From positions 7,182,001-7,246,000 of the forward strand of contig CATNEN010000025.1 in the NCBI GenBank assembly GCA_950097015.1: a stretch of DNA of 64,000 nt, in the 5' to 3' direction. Positions 34,692-57,694 of the stretch are shown one piece after another. Each line of letters opens with the position of its first letter. The first letter of the stretch is position 1. Source of the stretch: Macrostomum hystrix. Lineage: Eukaryota; Platyhelminthes; Macrostomidae. Position numbers and translations under genes: made by a program. Below the pieces are notes generated by a model. The model searched no databases. It worked only from the letters and a program-made list of their open reading frames with translations, and had not been told where the DNA came from.

Positions 34692-36440
34692 ATGTGTCAG
34701 CTAATTTGACAATGACAGGAATAAGTGCAGCGCTGCATTTCTAGCTATATATTTGTGTGCTTAGTTCGAATATTCGTTTTTATCCCGATAGAAATCCCAT
34801 GCACATGCCAGTGCCAGTGACCATCACAGTCTAAACCATATGACCATTTTTATAGACAGCGACGGTAATCCTACGACTGACTATCTAGTGTGCTTTGTAT
34901 TTCCAATTATTGTTCATTTACTTACCCCTGCCTAACCATATTTCTACTGCACCAGCCACTTTTTGTTTACCATCTCATATGCAACTGTCTGACTGTTACA
35001 GTAAGTACATATAGGAATTTTTAAGTGTGCAAATAATTTTTTTGCCAGCTGTGTTTCCTACTATACATGTACTACTTACTAGCTGTATGATGCTGTCGTG
35101 GAAAGCTGTTTGCATTTGCATTTTATTTTATCCTGCTTATTATGAATGTGATGTACTTCACATAAGGACCATTAGTCTTCAACTGCAACCTCAACTTCTA
35201 TTTCATGCTAAACAACGTCTACCAGCCCACCAGTGTCAACATGTTTTTTTGCTAAAGATGAATTTCAAAGCATTGGGCCAACATGATTCCAAACCACCCT
35301 TGCATTCATGCACTGTATCTTAAGTCCATCAATTCAGATTCCCTTGCTGAGTGAACGGAGTCAAGTATAGTAAAACGCTAATTGATTACTTTACTGAGTA
35401 AGAAGTAAAGATTTTAGCTGCTGCAATTTAAGAGAGAGAGAGAGAGAGAGAAGTGCACAAGCACCGGAGCCTATCGGTTCTGGGTGGGCTATTCCCCTGG
35501 GTGGCTGCCACATTGAGAAGCACCTGACATTCTCTCAATAGCTTCATGGAAATTAATTTCTTCCTTTGGGATAAGTTTCCCAACCTACCTTACTTTCGTT
35601 CTGATTATTTTTGTATTGCTATCTGCTGCTTTTAGTTGTCGATTTTGCCTGACATTTCCTGCTGAAGAAACGCGTGAAAGATTTTTTACCATCTTTTGGA
35701 TCGTCAGTTTTGCTTTATATACTGTAAGTCTTGCTGTCGGGTCGCACACTTTATTTTGCACCGCTGGCTTCCATGTGTACATTTTGGCGCTCACTGCATT
35801 TTTACATTATTCTTGCTTATAAGTTTTGCTTTTTCTGCTGTCGTTCTGCTGCTTTTAATCAATTTTTGCTATTCTCACTTGACTTGCCGATTTGTGCCGC
35901 TTTTAAATTGTGCCAGTAACGTTTTGTCAGCCCAACGGAATTGACTTTATAGATTCGTACTACCTGTCAGTGTCTTCACCTCGCTTTTATCAACCACAAC
36001 CAAATTTATCAACCACATTGACTTTTATGTCTATGAAAGATGCTTTTTGCAAAAAAGGTTTTTGTTTGCCTTTTTCTTACCATCTCTTTGAGTCTCTTTG
36101 ACTTGCTGAAATTAAACTGCTCTTAACTAAACCGTTTTTCGAAAAAAACTTTCAATAATTTTATCTTACATTTTTTCGTTCCAAATTATTTTTAAAACGT
36201 ATATCGGAGCGCAATGAGTAAAATCGATTAACTACAGTATAAACATTCTATTACATGTACTTCAGCATCGTTGAAATTCTAGTGGAGTCGACCTTCGGCG
36301 GTATATAAATTTTCATCAATTCAGATACATGTATAGTTACTGCAAGCCTTGTGCCTTCGTGTTTTGAATTCGATTATGCTGTAAGATAGGCTTGTGCGGC
36401 CAATTCGCTACAGAGTATTAGCAATTCAATGCGCGCAATG
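34692..36440. other. MULE central spacer between the convergent ORFs
   Basis: AT-rich, with a (GA)n run at 35432-35451 and no recognisable protein. It probably contains the 3' ends of both element transcripts. Confidence 0.5.
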
Positions 36441-37085
36441 TTAATGTACTACGAGTACAACAATGTTTGGCTCTAGTTCGGATTTGATAGTTTCAAGAAG
36501 GTCATCGGCAAGAGAAGAGAAAGCGTTTGGGTAGTAGTCGACCAGACAGCGATCATTGACAAAGGATGTGGAGGTAAGACCCGAGGTGTTGATGGGCACT
36601 AGACCAAGTGGGCTTGGAGCGGCAGAAACAGCTTCCCCACTCACTACTCTTTCAAGATTGCCGGTACCGGTGCCAGAAGTTGAAGGCGAGGTCGGAGGAG
36701 TCGCAAATTCAGGTCTCGCGCCGTCGGCTCCAACGGTACCGTCAGCCGAAGCGATGTCGGTGTCTATCTCGATCGGGGAGTCGTCTCGGAGGGTCGTCTC
36801 GGCGGTCTCAGCAGACTCGGCCGGGTGCTCAACGATCTTCTCGTGACCGGAGTCGCTTGCACAGTTGGAATCGCTGGGACGGCCGGGGATCGAGGATCGC
36901 CCTGGTACGGCCTTAGGCTTCTTGGCGGCCGCTGCTGCTGCCGACTCTAGACTGGCACGGGAGTTCGACGGCCGCTGGCGCTTGGATGAAGTGGCTGGAG
37001 GGCCGGGGATGAGCTCTGCACCTGGCTTCTTCGACGCCGATGCCGCTGAAGACCTGGCCGGAGGTCGACTGCCGTTGCTGCTCAT
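36441..37085 (-). CDS. MULE second ORF, disordered Ser/Ala-rich protein
   Basis: A 214-residue uninterrupted frame starting MSSNGSRPPARSS on the minus strand. The composition is Ser/Ala/Pro-rich with basic patches (KRQRPS, AKKPKA) that could be nuclear signals, and an acidic middle (EIDTD). The more ordered C-terminus (NDRCLVDYYPNAFSSLADDL) ends IVVLVVH. GC content is clearly higher than in the surrounding AT-rich arms. I recognise no family. Its position, reading inward from the right end toward the transposase, mirrors mudrB of maize MuDR in layout only, not in sequence. It could be an accessory transposition protein or a captured host exon. Confidence 0.5.
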   Translation of the reverse strand: MSSNGSRPPARSSAASASKKPGAELIPGPPATSSKRQRPSNSRASLESAAAAAAKKPKAVPGRSSIPGRPSDSNCASDSGHEKIVEHPAESAETAETTLRDDSPIEIDTDIASADGTVGADGARPEFATPPTSPSTSGTGTGNLERVVSGEAVSAAPSPLGLVPINTSGLTSTSFVNDRCLVDYYPNAFSSLADDLLETIKSELEPNIVVLVVH

Positions 37086-37854
37086 GCCCGAGCGAGATTT
37101 GCTAATGTGGAGACTTTCTATTCTATGCTTGCTATGTAAATATGTTATAATAATAAAATAAATAAATGTAAAAGTTGCTATTTACCGTCAAAATAGACAG
37201 AAAGACTAAAGTCTAAGTGCAATGAAAGCTATTTGGTGTCTAAAGTTCACTATGACTAGCTAAGCTAAGCTAAGGGACACAGTGAGCCTGCTAGCGCAGG
37301 GAGGGGGAGGTGCCAACCGACAGACAACAGGTGAGTACACGCCTAGCCGGGGGGAACCGGGCGCTCACTCACAAGCTGAGAGACGGAAGGCAGATGGAAA
37401 GGATCTAGGCAGGTGAGAAAGGGGCGATCGGCACTGCCAGTGGAAAGGGTAGTAAAGCTATAGCTGGCGTGCGCACGTGGCGGCAAAGCGGAGAAAGCGA
37501 AATAGGCAAAAGGCACGGCCGGGGCGCGAAAGCTGGACTGGACAAGGGAGGCAAGCTTATACCAACAAGCTTAGCTTATAGCAAGCTTATACCAAAGGGA
37601 TGAAGCGATGAATTTTCTTGCGATAGAATTGGCTCGTATATATAGCACGGGGGAGTGAGGTTGCTGCACAAAGATGTTACGAGGTTTAAACGTAAAACCC
37701 GGAAATTTACACCGGAAAATAGTTACATGAATAGCTAGAAGAAATACCTATATCATATGCTTTATGCTGAAAATGTACACCAATTTCCGCCTAATTGATG
37801 CACATTTTCAGCATTAAGCATAGAGAATACTTTCATAAGAAACCCCCCAGGAGT

Positions 37855-37955
37855 CAGCGGAATGGGCAGAATTGCCTCCCCGCTGGCTGTGGGACGATGA
37901 CGCCAAACGTGCTGCGCCAGTGAGCCCACTGCCCTCCTGCAATTATTGTTATTAT
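37855..37955 (+). repeat. SINE family A 3' fragment inside the MULE
   Basis: AGGAGTCAGCGGAATGGGCA, GAATTGCCTCCCCGCTGGCT and CCTCCTGCAATTATTGTTAT match the 3' third of family A. No tRNA head and no clear target duplication. Confidence 0.75.
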
Positions 37956-38095
37956 TCGCCCCCCCGACTTTGTTAATCAGGCTTCAGTTCCCAGTCCCCA
38001 ATCAGGCGCGAGTTTGAAAGGGAAAAAATCCGACATCAACATCAGGTACACGTTACATATATGCATATAGATTCTGAAGTTAAGTCTCCCGATTC

Positions 38096-38260
38096 GTCCA
38101 TTTCGGTTGGTTTCGGTCCGTTTCGGTCCGCTTTGGTTGGTTTCGGTTCGTTTCGGTCCGTTTCGGTTCGTTTCGGTCCGTTTCGGTTCGTTTCGGTCCG
38201 TTTCGGTCCGTTTCGGCCCGTTTCGGTCCGTTTCGGTCCGTTTCGTCCGTTTCGGCATTT
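38096..38260. repeat. Right subterminal 10-bp array of the MULE
   Basis: About sixteen copies of a 10-bp unit (TTTCGGTCCG, TTTCGGTTCG, TTTCGGTTGG), the inverted complement of the left array. Confidence 0.95.
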
Positions 38261-38270
38261 CCACGGACCC

Positions 38271-38280
38271 TAAAAAACAA
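38271..38280. repeat. Right target-site duplication of the MULE
   Basis: TAAAAAACAA, identical to 29513-29522. Confidence 0.93.
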
Positions 38281-40642
38281 TAGACCAAGCTGTATGCTGA
38301 TCTTATGACTGCTTGGTTGCTATTTTGCTTATATATAATTTTTTTATGAATGAAGCTTTTGAAAATCAGAATGCATCTTTTTGAAATTCATACCTTCAAG
38401 CATGTTTCTAAAAGCATAGAAATTTCATAATCCTAATGCACAATAAATGAATCACACAATATTATTAAACTGTGTTGCAATTATTAGTGCAATGAATCAA
38501 AATTCTATCAATAACACAATTGACAACCATTCTTCTGTACATTAATCTAGGTATTGAACTCAACTTTGTATCAATTGAAATACCACCTTTAGAATTTATT
38601 ATTTTGATATGGCCAAAAGAGTAAATGAGTTAAAAAATTCTTTCAATTTTTTTGAAAGAAGCTTTTTTTCTATAACTTAATTTGTAGTGCCAGATTATAA
38701 AATACATTAACCACGTTCAACACGCCGATCATTTGTCTTAAACAAATATATATATATGAGTACAAATAGAGACTTAGTTAAGGTTCAACAAGCAAAGTTG
38801 GCAAGCAAACTTCCCACAAGCAAAGTTTGGCAAGCTAATGTGTTGCAAGCAAATTTCCTGCAAGCAAAGCTTGGCAAGCAAACTTCAGCAAGCAAACCTC
38901 AGCAAGCAAACCTCCACAAGCAAAGCATAGCAAGCAAAATTCAGCAAGCAAATTTCTGCAAGCAAACTTCCTGCAAGCAAATTTCGGCAAGCAAATTTTG
39001 GCAAGCAAATTTCATAGACCCCAATTGGATAGCTAGGCCCTAGGCCAAATGTCACTTATATTTTTAGAACTCCTTTCAATTAAAATGTGATTTCTAATTC
39101 TAGAAATATTTTTAGCAGTTTTTTAATAGGGATGAATTTAGATAAAAGGCAAAAAAATTGTTTGTAGATAGGCCTATATATACAGATAGGCTATGACAAT
39201 GGCTAAAGAAATAGGCCCTACAAATAGGTAATGGCTACAAAGGGGTCATACAGGCTGAGTCTGATAGGCAAAGGTAAAAAAGGCCTATGTTAATTAACAA
39301 AAAACATAAAGATTAGGCCTACTGCTACAGCTTAAATATTTACACTAGGTCTTGACGGAGGTTAAGTAAATGACCACTTTGGTCTGGTTCACCAAGGAAA
39401 ACATAAATAATGCTGAGACAGCTAAAAACCGAAATTTTATTAGGATTCAAGTTCGATAGCTAGCTAGCTAATCAACAATCGGCCAACTAGGCCGACAAAA
39501 AAAACAAAACACCGAAAAACAACGCATAATGAATAAAAAATGAGCATATAAAAACTATTATAATTAATACCGATAGAAGTTTAACGGGACAATAAATAGC
39601 GCAAGGCCTATCGTTTATTAACAAGTTATTTTATATAAATGAGACCTTTTACACAGCCTTTACGAAAGACAATACTTTTTTGCTCTAATTTAGTAAATAT
39701 AGAAGCAATTTTTTTTCTAAAGCTCTCTAGAAGATTTTGATATTAAATATTATATTATAAACGCAGTTTACACTTCTAGTTTGTTAAACAGTTTTTATTT
39801 CTAACATATTTGTGTTTCCGTTTGAAAGTGTCCGATTACTGGAAAACAATAAGAAATCTGAGTGAGTCTGTCAACAGAGTAAACGTGTTTCTAATGGCTT
39901 TTCGACAAACTCGATCAGTACGTTTTTACTACATAACCACTTTTATTAACTGGAACATTTTAGCTTCAGATTAGAATAGATAGATTCAATATTAAAATTA
40001 ATAACGATTGTAAAATATAAATAATCTTAGAAGTGTTAAGAGCAGTTAACATTTTTACTTGCTTTATTTTTTGCTTGAAATCTTAATTATTATTGTTTTT
40101 TGTTCGCTTATACGGTAGTTCTGTCCATATCATTTAGATTCCATCTGTCAGATAGAAAAAAGTTGTCTGTATGACTAGCTGACATTTCGCGATATCACTT
40201 CGCGATGCAATTCTACATGTGCGCCTATGTTGTTAAGGTTATTTGTCATTGTGTTTTTTAAAGATGCAATATATATATTCAATTTTTTTCTAAACCATTT
40301 ATTTTTATGATGATGTATTTTAAGTAATTCAATGTAATATAAGTGTCATAACTGAATTTTGGTTGGCAGCCTTATGAGACAATTCTTATTAGTGTCTTTA
40401 ATAAGTTACTTTAATTAGTTTATCTATCCATGTTACTTACATTGCATTAATAAGTGATGTGGTGTACATTTTCTATCCAAAATTATTAATTTTTTTAAAT
40501 TAAAAATTTTGTGGATTACAATTGAATGGTCAGTCTAGATTGTGACTTTTTGGATTCTAGAAGTCATTTTTTATCATTGACTTTGATTTTCAGGTATTTG
40601 CTAAAGTAAGGTGCTCTTGAAAAGACATTGAGAGAATAGCTA
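38281..40642. other. Intergenic region upstream of PHTF
   Basis: AT-rich with no supported exon. A minisatellite is at 38785-39015. The region near 40560-40642 should hold the 5' end of the PHTF transcript; a donor-like GGTATTTG and other weak sites do not let me place a first non-coding exon. Confidence 0.45.
38785..39015. repeat. Degenerate GCAAGCAAACTTC repeat
   Basis: About fifteen imperfect 13-17 bp copies of AGCAAGCAAACTTCC or AGCAAATTTC type. It is intergenic; the open frame through it (Gln/Ala/Ser/Lys) is a repeat artefact. Confidence 0.85.
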
Positions 40643-51756
<11,114 letters not shown>

Positions 51757-53848
51757 CAATGGCGGCTTGCCCGCATTTAACTTTGTCCGAGTTCGCAGAA
51801 ACAAATTTCGCATACGATATTCACTGCACTTACTTATAAGTAGCTTTTTAGTGTTTTTTATTTGTTTTCTTTCTGCATCGTTTCAGATTTGTGTCTTTTG
51901 CCGTAACGAACAAGACACTAAAAGTATTCAGTCAATGCTTTCCTGTACGTGAAACTTCTTATGGCAAGATGCGCTGCTTTTGCGTTTGTTGATTGCGCTT
52001 ATTTCTCTCTACTTTAAGTAGTTCATTCGCCTAACATTTACCATAATCTCAACTTTTTATTTTTATTTTCTCGTTGACAAGCCTTCGCGCAGTTTTCCTC
52101 ATCCTAAGCTTTGGCATTTCTCTGTTATTTTTTCTGAACTTTCTATGCGGAAAACTAAATTTTATTTGTATTTGTCTTGCTTTTTCCGGCATGCCCTAAT
52201 GATTCAGACGTTTCAGGCAGGACTGCTAAAAAATCACAATGAGCACTGGGTGGGTGAGCAGTGACTGCAGTGCTCCACAATCACACAAAGGTGGGTGAGC
52301 AGTGACTGCAGTGCTCAACAATCACACAAAGGTGGGTGAGCAGTGACTCCAGTGCTCAACAATCACACAAAGGTGGGTGAGCAGTGACTCCAGTGCTCAA
52401 CAATCACACAGTGAGATGATAAAAGCCTGGAATTTCTGAATCTTAAGCTATTCTACAGAAAGTTTTCTATGATCATCATGAATAAATGTTAGAGTAATGC
52501 GCCATGCCCAGAAGTACACGGCGTCACATGCACTGAACGCATGCGAACTATTGTTTTCTCATTCCGAACTAGTCGATTGAGTTTTGTCTTGCTGGCTGGT
52601 ACACATGCCAAGTTAACTATCTGATTTGTTAAGGAAAGTTTCTCGATGACTTTTGAACTATACATCTTTTCCGTCATTGTGTTGAACTGTGAACAATTTT
52701 GGGCTGCTTAACTGTTAGCAGAAAAATAAATTCTTTCAAAGAACGAATGTATACTTTTTGGCACTTTCGTTAAATTTATTTGAGCACAATGTTAGTCTAG
52801 CGCTAGATAGATTTATTATTGATGCTTTACTAATTGCACACTTTACATATAGAAATCTTTATTACAGAATTTTACCTACTTGTTTCGTTGCAAATTTTTA
52901 ATATTGGCCAGTTTTGAAATCATGGCTTACTGTTTTTTATTTGCTGGTTAAATTCCAAAATTTTAGCACAATTTAAAACCTTTTGCTTTATTATTCTACT
53001 CTATTGATTTCCTGTTGTAAAAGTAATTCAGAATAACAAACCAAGTTGAAAGTCGAATCATCTAGCCATCGCTTTCTTATTGCTTGCTCTATTTGTCATT
53101 TGCCTACTGGAGTTTTGCTGATTTTAAGCTTTCTTTTAACAGTAGGACTACCAACCCATTTTGCCACCCGTTTTTATACCAAGGGCCCTCGCTGAATCCT
53201 TTGGCAGCGCCTGAATGCTAACAGCGTTGGGTGGTGACTGATTGGTTGACAGGCTAGGCGATGGTGTCCTGTGGTTGAGCTGCGCCTAATATTTTGGCCT
53301 GATCAGTCAAATTCGAGAAATTCGCGTCAGGGTGTCCATAGTGGCCTAGTTCCACCTGTTGTAGCCCTTGAAGGTCCAGCAGTCCGTCTAGATAAGGTAG
53401 GTGACCACCGAAGACGGAGATGATGCAGGCACACTCGGGTGACATGCTGATAAGTTTTGAAGGCCTGGCAAGGCCGCACTGAGGCCCAGTGCTAATTCGT
53501 GTATAGGGGTGTATGAAATACACTAGCGCTTATAGGAAAAATAGACCTTCGGCCAGAAACATTGAATATCTCGACGGTCTGAAGAGCTGGCGACTTGTTT
53601 CAGTTGGCCTGTGTTCTTCCTTTCTTTGCAGCAAAAAATTGTCAGGGGGAAAATCTCCCCCTTTTGGTGGTTCTACTGTAGACGGAATGGCACATTAACT
53701 TGAAAATCATTTAATTACTCACTATCTGCTGACGGCTCGTTGTTAAAATTTCGCGGACGGAGAAGATTGGAGTGAGAGCGCCAGCCACTCCAACCAATCA
53801 GCACTGGCCTGGAAGGGGTGGGCTATCGACGGGCTGGGGATTGGTTGG
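51757..53848. other. PHTF 3' UTR and downstream spacer
   Basis: Candidate PHTF poly(A) signals are AATAAA at 52481-52486 and 52725-52730. A 41-bp array is at 52246-52410. On the minus strand 53254-53523 is open for 89 codons with a fairly balanced composition, but no family and no convincing splice partners were found. I leave it uncalled. Confidence 0.5.
52246..52410. repeat. 41-bp minisatellite, four copies
   Basis: Unit GGTGGGTGAGCAGTGACTGC then AGTGCTCAACAATCACACAA and A. The copies are nearly perfect and lie in the PHTF 3' UTR region. Confidence 0.95.
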
Positions 53849-53954
53849 TCCTGTGGGGACTTTGACTTACTTGACTTAGCTGCAGGGGGCATCTACCGGA
53901 TGCAGCGGGGAGGCGTTGCCGCCCATTCCGCTAGCCCCTGGCGACCACGGGCAA

Positions 53955-56900
53955 CTAGAGCTGCGGTGTCGCGCAGGGGGATCCGGTGGTGCCGGCATCC
54001 GCAGCGCGGTCCTCCTCCGGAGTGTCCAGGAGGTGGAGGGTTGCTCGCCCGGTGGCCCTCAGGTATCGGACGAGCTGGCAGATGTTCTCAGGCCTGAAAA
54101 CGTCGGGGAGATCCGGATTTGGGCCGAGATAGGTGAGCCGGTCCTGAGTGAAGGCGGGGCAGTCGCAAATAAAATGCTCTGCATCCTCAACATAGGAGAG
54201 GCAGAAGGGGCATTCCTCACTGCGGATTTTGCCTTGCAGGAAGCGGTGCCTGGCGAAACAGCCATGGCCAGAGAGGGCCATGGTGACTGCCCTGACGTCC
54301 TTGCGGTTCAGTCCAAGCAAGGCTTTGCGAAGGGCAGTGGAGGGACAAGGGACAGCAGCGCGAGACTGCCGACAATCGGCGGTATTGATCCATCTGTCCT
54401 TGTGCTTTGAGGTCACCCACTGGTTAATCCGAGTGTTGACGACGGCGGTAGGGGTGGAGACCGCAGGCACGGGGCCAAAAAGCGAACCCGTCGAACCGGC
54501 CTTGGCGAGGCTGTCGGCCAATTCGTTACCAGGGTGGCCAGAGTGCCCTGGAATCCACCTTAGGGACACCTTGTTGTGGGTCCCTAAGCGGTTGAGTTGC
54601 GCGACGCAGTCGAGGACTGTGCGCGAGCAGGTGTGCGTGCGTCCAAGGGCATGGATCGCCGCCTGGCTGTCCGAGTGGAGGAAGATTTCTGCTCCGTGGA
54701 CGTTTTGGTTGATCAGCTCCAGGGCGCAGGAGCTGATGGCGAGAACTTCCTTCTGGAAAACAGTAGAGTTTATGCCGGTGTGCTGGGAGAAGGTCGCCAC
54801 AGTTTTCCCTCCGGACATAATGCAGTAGCCGAAACCAGAGACCGAGTTGATTTGCGATCCGTCGGTGAAGCAGTGAATTTCACGGGGTTGGCCGTGGTCA
54901 CGTACTTCCTGGCGAGGCGGAATGCTGGTTTTGAATTTTTGCGGTGGGCACAGCGTCGACGGGATTCCGTCGGAGAGAATTTTGAGACCTCCTGCTGCGT
55001 CCAGGTCCCGTAGGCTGAGGTCGCCATGGGGCTGGAGGTTCCGCTTGCTGAAGGCAAGTTGCTTCCGGATGGAGATGCCCGCGTCCAGAAGACGACGAGC
55101 CGTCTTCATCGCCTCCCCCTTGATAAAAAGATCTAAAGGGGGAAGGTCCAGGAAGGCATTCATGCCAGCGAAGGGAGTTGAGGGTGCCGCACTCATGATG
55201 GCTCGACAAGCACGGCCCTGCACCTTGTTTAGGGCCTCCAGGACCCCTTTGGTCTCCAGGGCACTATTCCAGATGAAGCCGGCAAAAGAGATGGCCGGTC
55301 TTACAATGGTAGTGTAAATCCACCAGAGACGGCGGGGGGTGAGGCCCCAGGTGGCGCCGAAGGCTCTGCGGATCTGCGCGAGCGTCGCAAGAGCTTTACG
55401 GGTTTTGAATTTGACGTGAGGTGTCCAGCTCAACCTGTGGTCGAGGATGACACCTAAGCATCTGGTTTGCTTCTCCATGGCGATGGGTTTGTCTTAGAGA
55501 AGGAGAGGCTCAATCCTCCAGTTTCGTTTGCTGGTGAACATAATGGCGACGGTCTTGGACTCAGAGAGTTTGAGGCCGCAGCCATTGGCCCAGCGCTCGG
55601 CACGGTGGATGAAAGCTTGCAAAAGGTCTCTAAGGACCGGGGGAGACGGTCCGGCCACGGTGGCGGTGACATCGTCAGCATAGCCGATTTTTTGGACCGG
55701 GTCCGGGTCAGGGCTGCAGAGCAGTTCGTCCATGACAAGGTTCCAAAGGATCGGACTGAGAACGCCACCCTGCGGGCCTCCCTTCTGGACATTCACAGAA
55801 CGGGAGTGTCCAAGCAGGTGCGAGGTGGCAGTTCGGTGAGAGATCATATACATGATCCAGCGGGTGAGGTGCTCGTGCGTAGCCCGGCGTTCCAGGGCTC
55901 GCCTAAAGGCTCCGAAGAGCACATTGTCGAAGGCACCATCAATGTCGAGGAAAAGCGAGAGAGCAAAACCGGTGCCAAGCACGGCGCGCTCAAGCTTGTC
56001 GACAATGGCATGTAGAGCACTTTCGATGGAACGTCCGGATCGAAAGGCGTGCTGGTTGGCGGAGAGCGGGGAGTTCCTCAGCTCAACGTGAAGGAGGCGC
56101 CAAAGAACAAGCCTTTCAAGCAGCTTAAGAAAGAAGGATGTTAAGCTGATGGGGCGGAAGGCTTTGGCGGAGTGGTAGTCTCCCTTCCCAGGTTTGGGGA
56201 TGAAGACGATAGTGGCTTCCTGCCAAGACCTGGGTACGTACCCGAGGGTGATACAGGCCTTGAACAGGTTGCAAAGGAGGCCGAGAAACCTGTCATTTTT
56301 CACCGCTTCATGTAGGAAGGCGGGGTAAATGTTGTCAGGTCCAGGCGACTTAAAAGGCGAGAAGGAGTTTGCAGCGCGAGCTGTCCGTTCTCTAGTGATA
56401 ATAGTTGTCGCAAGGATGTGTCCACCCGGAGTGTGGTCCGGCGGGTCCTGAAGCGGCGCAGTCTGGGGGAAGGCGCTGGCGAGCATGATGTCCAGCGATT
56501 CGCCAGGATTCTCAGCAAGCCGGCCGTCCGGTCTTTTGATCACTGAGAGCTTCGACATTTTGTCAAGAGTGAGCGCTTTTACAACGCGAGAAGTTGGGCG
56601 GGCGCCCTCCAGCTCGGAGCAGTATTGGCGCCACTTTTCGGACTTCGCTTTCCTGGTGTCACGCTTAAAGTCACGAATCGCATTCTGGTAGGCGGTCAGG
56701 TCAGCTGGGTCCTTGCTTTTCCGCGCAATCCGCTGGAGGGATTTGGCCTTTCGCCGGAGGGTTCCAAGCGCTGGGTTCCACCAGGGAGCGGATTTTTTGC
56801 CTTTGTAGGCTTTAAGAGGGCAAGAGGTTTCATGAGCTGTCAAGATGGTCATGCTGAGTAGATCAGCCAGATCGTCCACTTCTTGACAGGTGGCAGGAAC

Positions 56901-57659
56901 AACGGATTCTAACTGGTTGGTCTGGCGCTTCACGGATTCCGCAAAGGCCGTCCAGTCAGTATTCCGGGCGTTCCTTTTCCACAGAATACCAGGCTTGGAG
57001 TAGGAGCTTAGCAACCGGAAACGAATGAAGCAATGGTCAGACAGAGATTCCTCTTCGTCCCACACCTGCCAGTTCCTAATCAGAGGGATCAGGCCCTGAG
57101 AGGCGAGGGTGGCGTCAAGGACCTCCGTCCATCGCCCATTGTCAAAGGTGGGTGTGCCACCCGAGTTGCAGAACTCAATATTGGTGGTGCAGATGTAGTC
57201 AAGGAGATCTTCGCCTCTGCAGTTTGAGGTAACACTGCCCCAGTGGGTGTGGTGGGCATTTATGTCGCCTGCCACCAGCAGCTCAAAGTCGCGGTCTGAG
57301 CAGTAGTCCACGAGGGAAGTGAGACTGGGCGGAACCGCAGGACCGTCACCAGGAATGTATATAGAGGCGATGATGACGGTGCGGTTCGGGAGAATGTGGT
57401 TGGTTTGGATGACACAGAGGTCTTTGTCAGAGAGGTCTGGTCTATACCAAGCTTTGAGATCGGTAGTCGCGAACACAGCAGCCCTGGGGTTTTGGGGCAT
57501 GAAAAAACAGTCAAAACCAGCAGGAATGTTCGGAATCTTACCTTTCTTCGTCCAGGGCTCTTGGAGGAGGATGATGCCCGGTTTTTCGAAGTCCACCACA
57601 CGCGCCAGGTTGGTCGAGGCCGCGATGCAGTGGTGCAGGTTCAGCTGCAGGAAGCTCAC
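53955..57659 (-). pseudogene. Retrotransposon ORF2: APE endonuclease, reverse transcriptase, RNase H, with one in-frame stop
   Basis: The first part (57659-55494) has an endonuclease (LQLNLHHC, LLQEPW, GDINAHHTHWGS, LSDHCFIRF) and a reverse transcriptase (FIPKPGKGDYHSAKAFRPIS, LFLDIDGAFDNV, KGGPQGGVLSPILWN, and catalytic YADDV). A TAA at 55494-55496 interrupts the frame. The same frame continues (55478-53955) through the thumb, then RNase H ([35 protein letters not shown]) and a terminal CPFC-x8-H-x3-C motif ([18 protein letters not shown]). The rest looks intact, so the stop is probably a recent mutation of this copy. No ATG is seen near the start; the frame runs open upstream into the end of ORF1 and passes a GTG at 57659. 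Confidence 0.92.
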
Positions 57660-57694
57660 CCCAGGAGGGGCGGTCCGTGCGGCTATCTGCTGGC

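Larger units (their letters stand above)
29523..38270 (+). mobile_element. Mutator-like element (MULE), 8.75 kb, with PHD-OTU transposase
   Basis: Left end CGGTCCGTGGAAATGCCGAA and right end (reverse complement) GGGTCCGTGGAAATGCCGAA form terminal inverted repeats. They continue into inverted arrays of a 10-bp motif and are flanked by perfect 10-bp duplications. Inside are a rightward spliced transposase gene (30136-34691) and a leftward ORF (36441-37085). This convergent arrangement recalls maize MuDR. A SINE fragment lies inside the right arm near 37855. The intact transposase frame and exact duplication suggest a young insertion. Confidence 0.93.

Noticed and set aside
53254-53523. 89-codon minus-strand frame as a gene or exon
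   Set aside because: Balanced composition but no recognised family, no convincing splice sites and no neighbouring exons.
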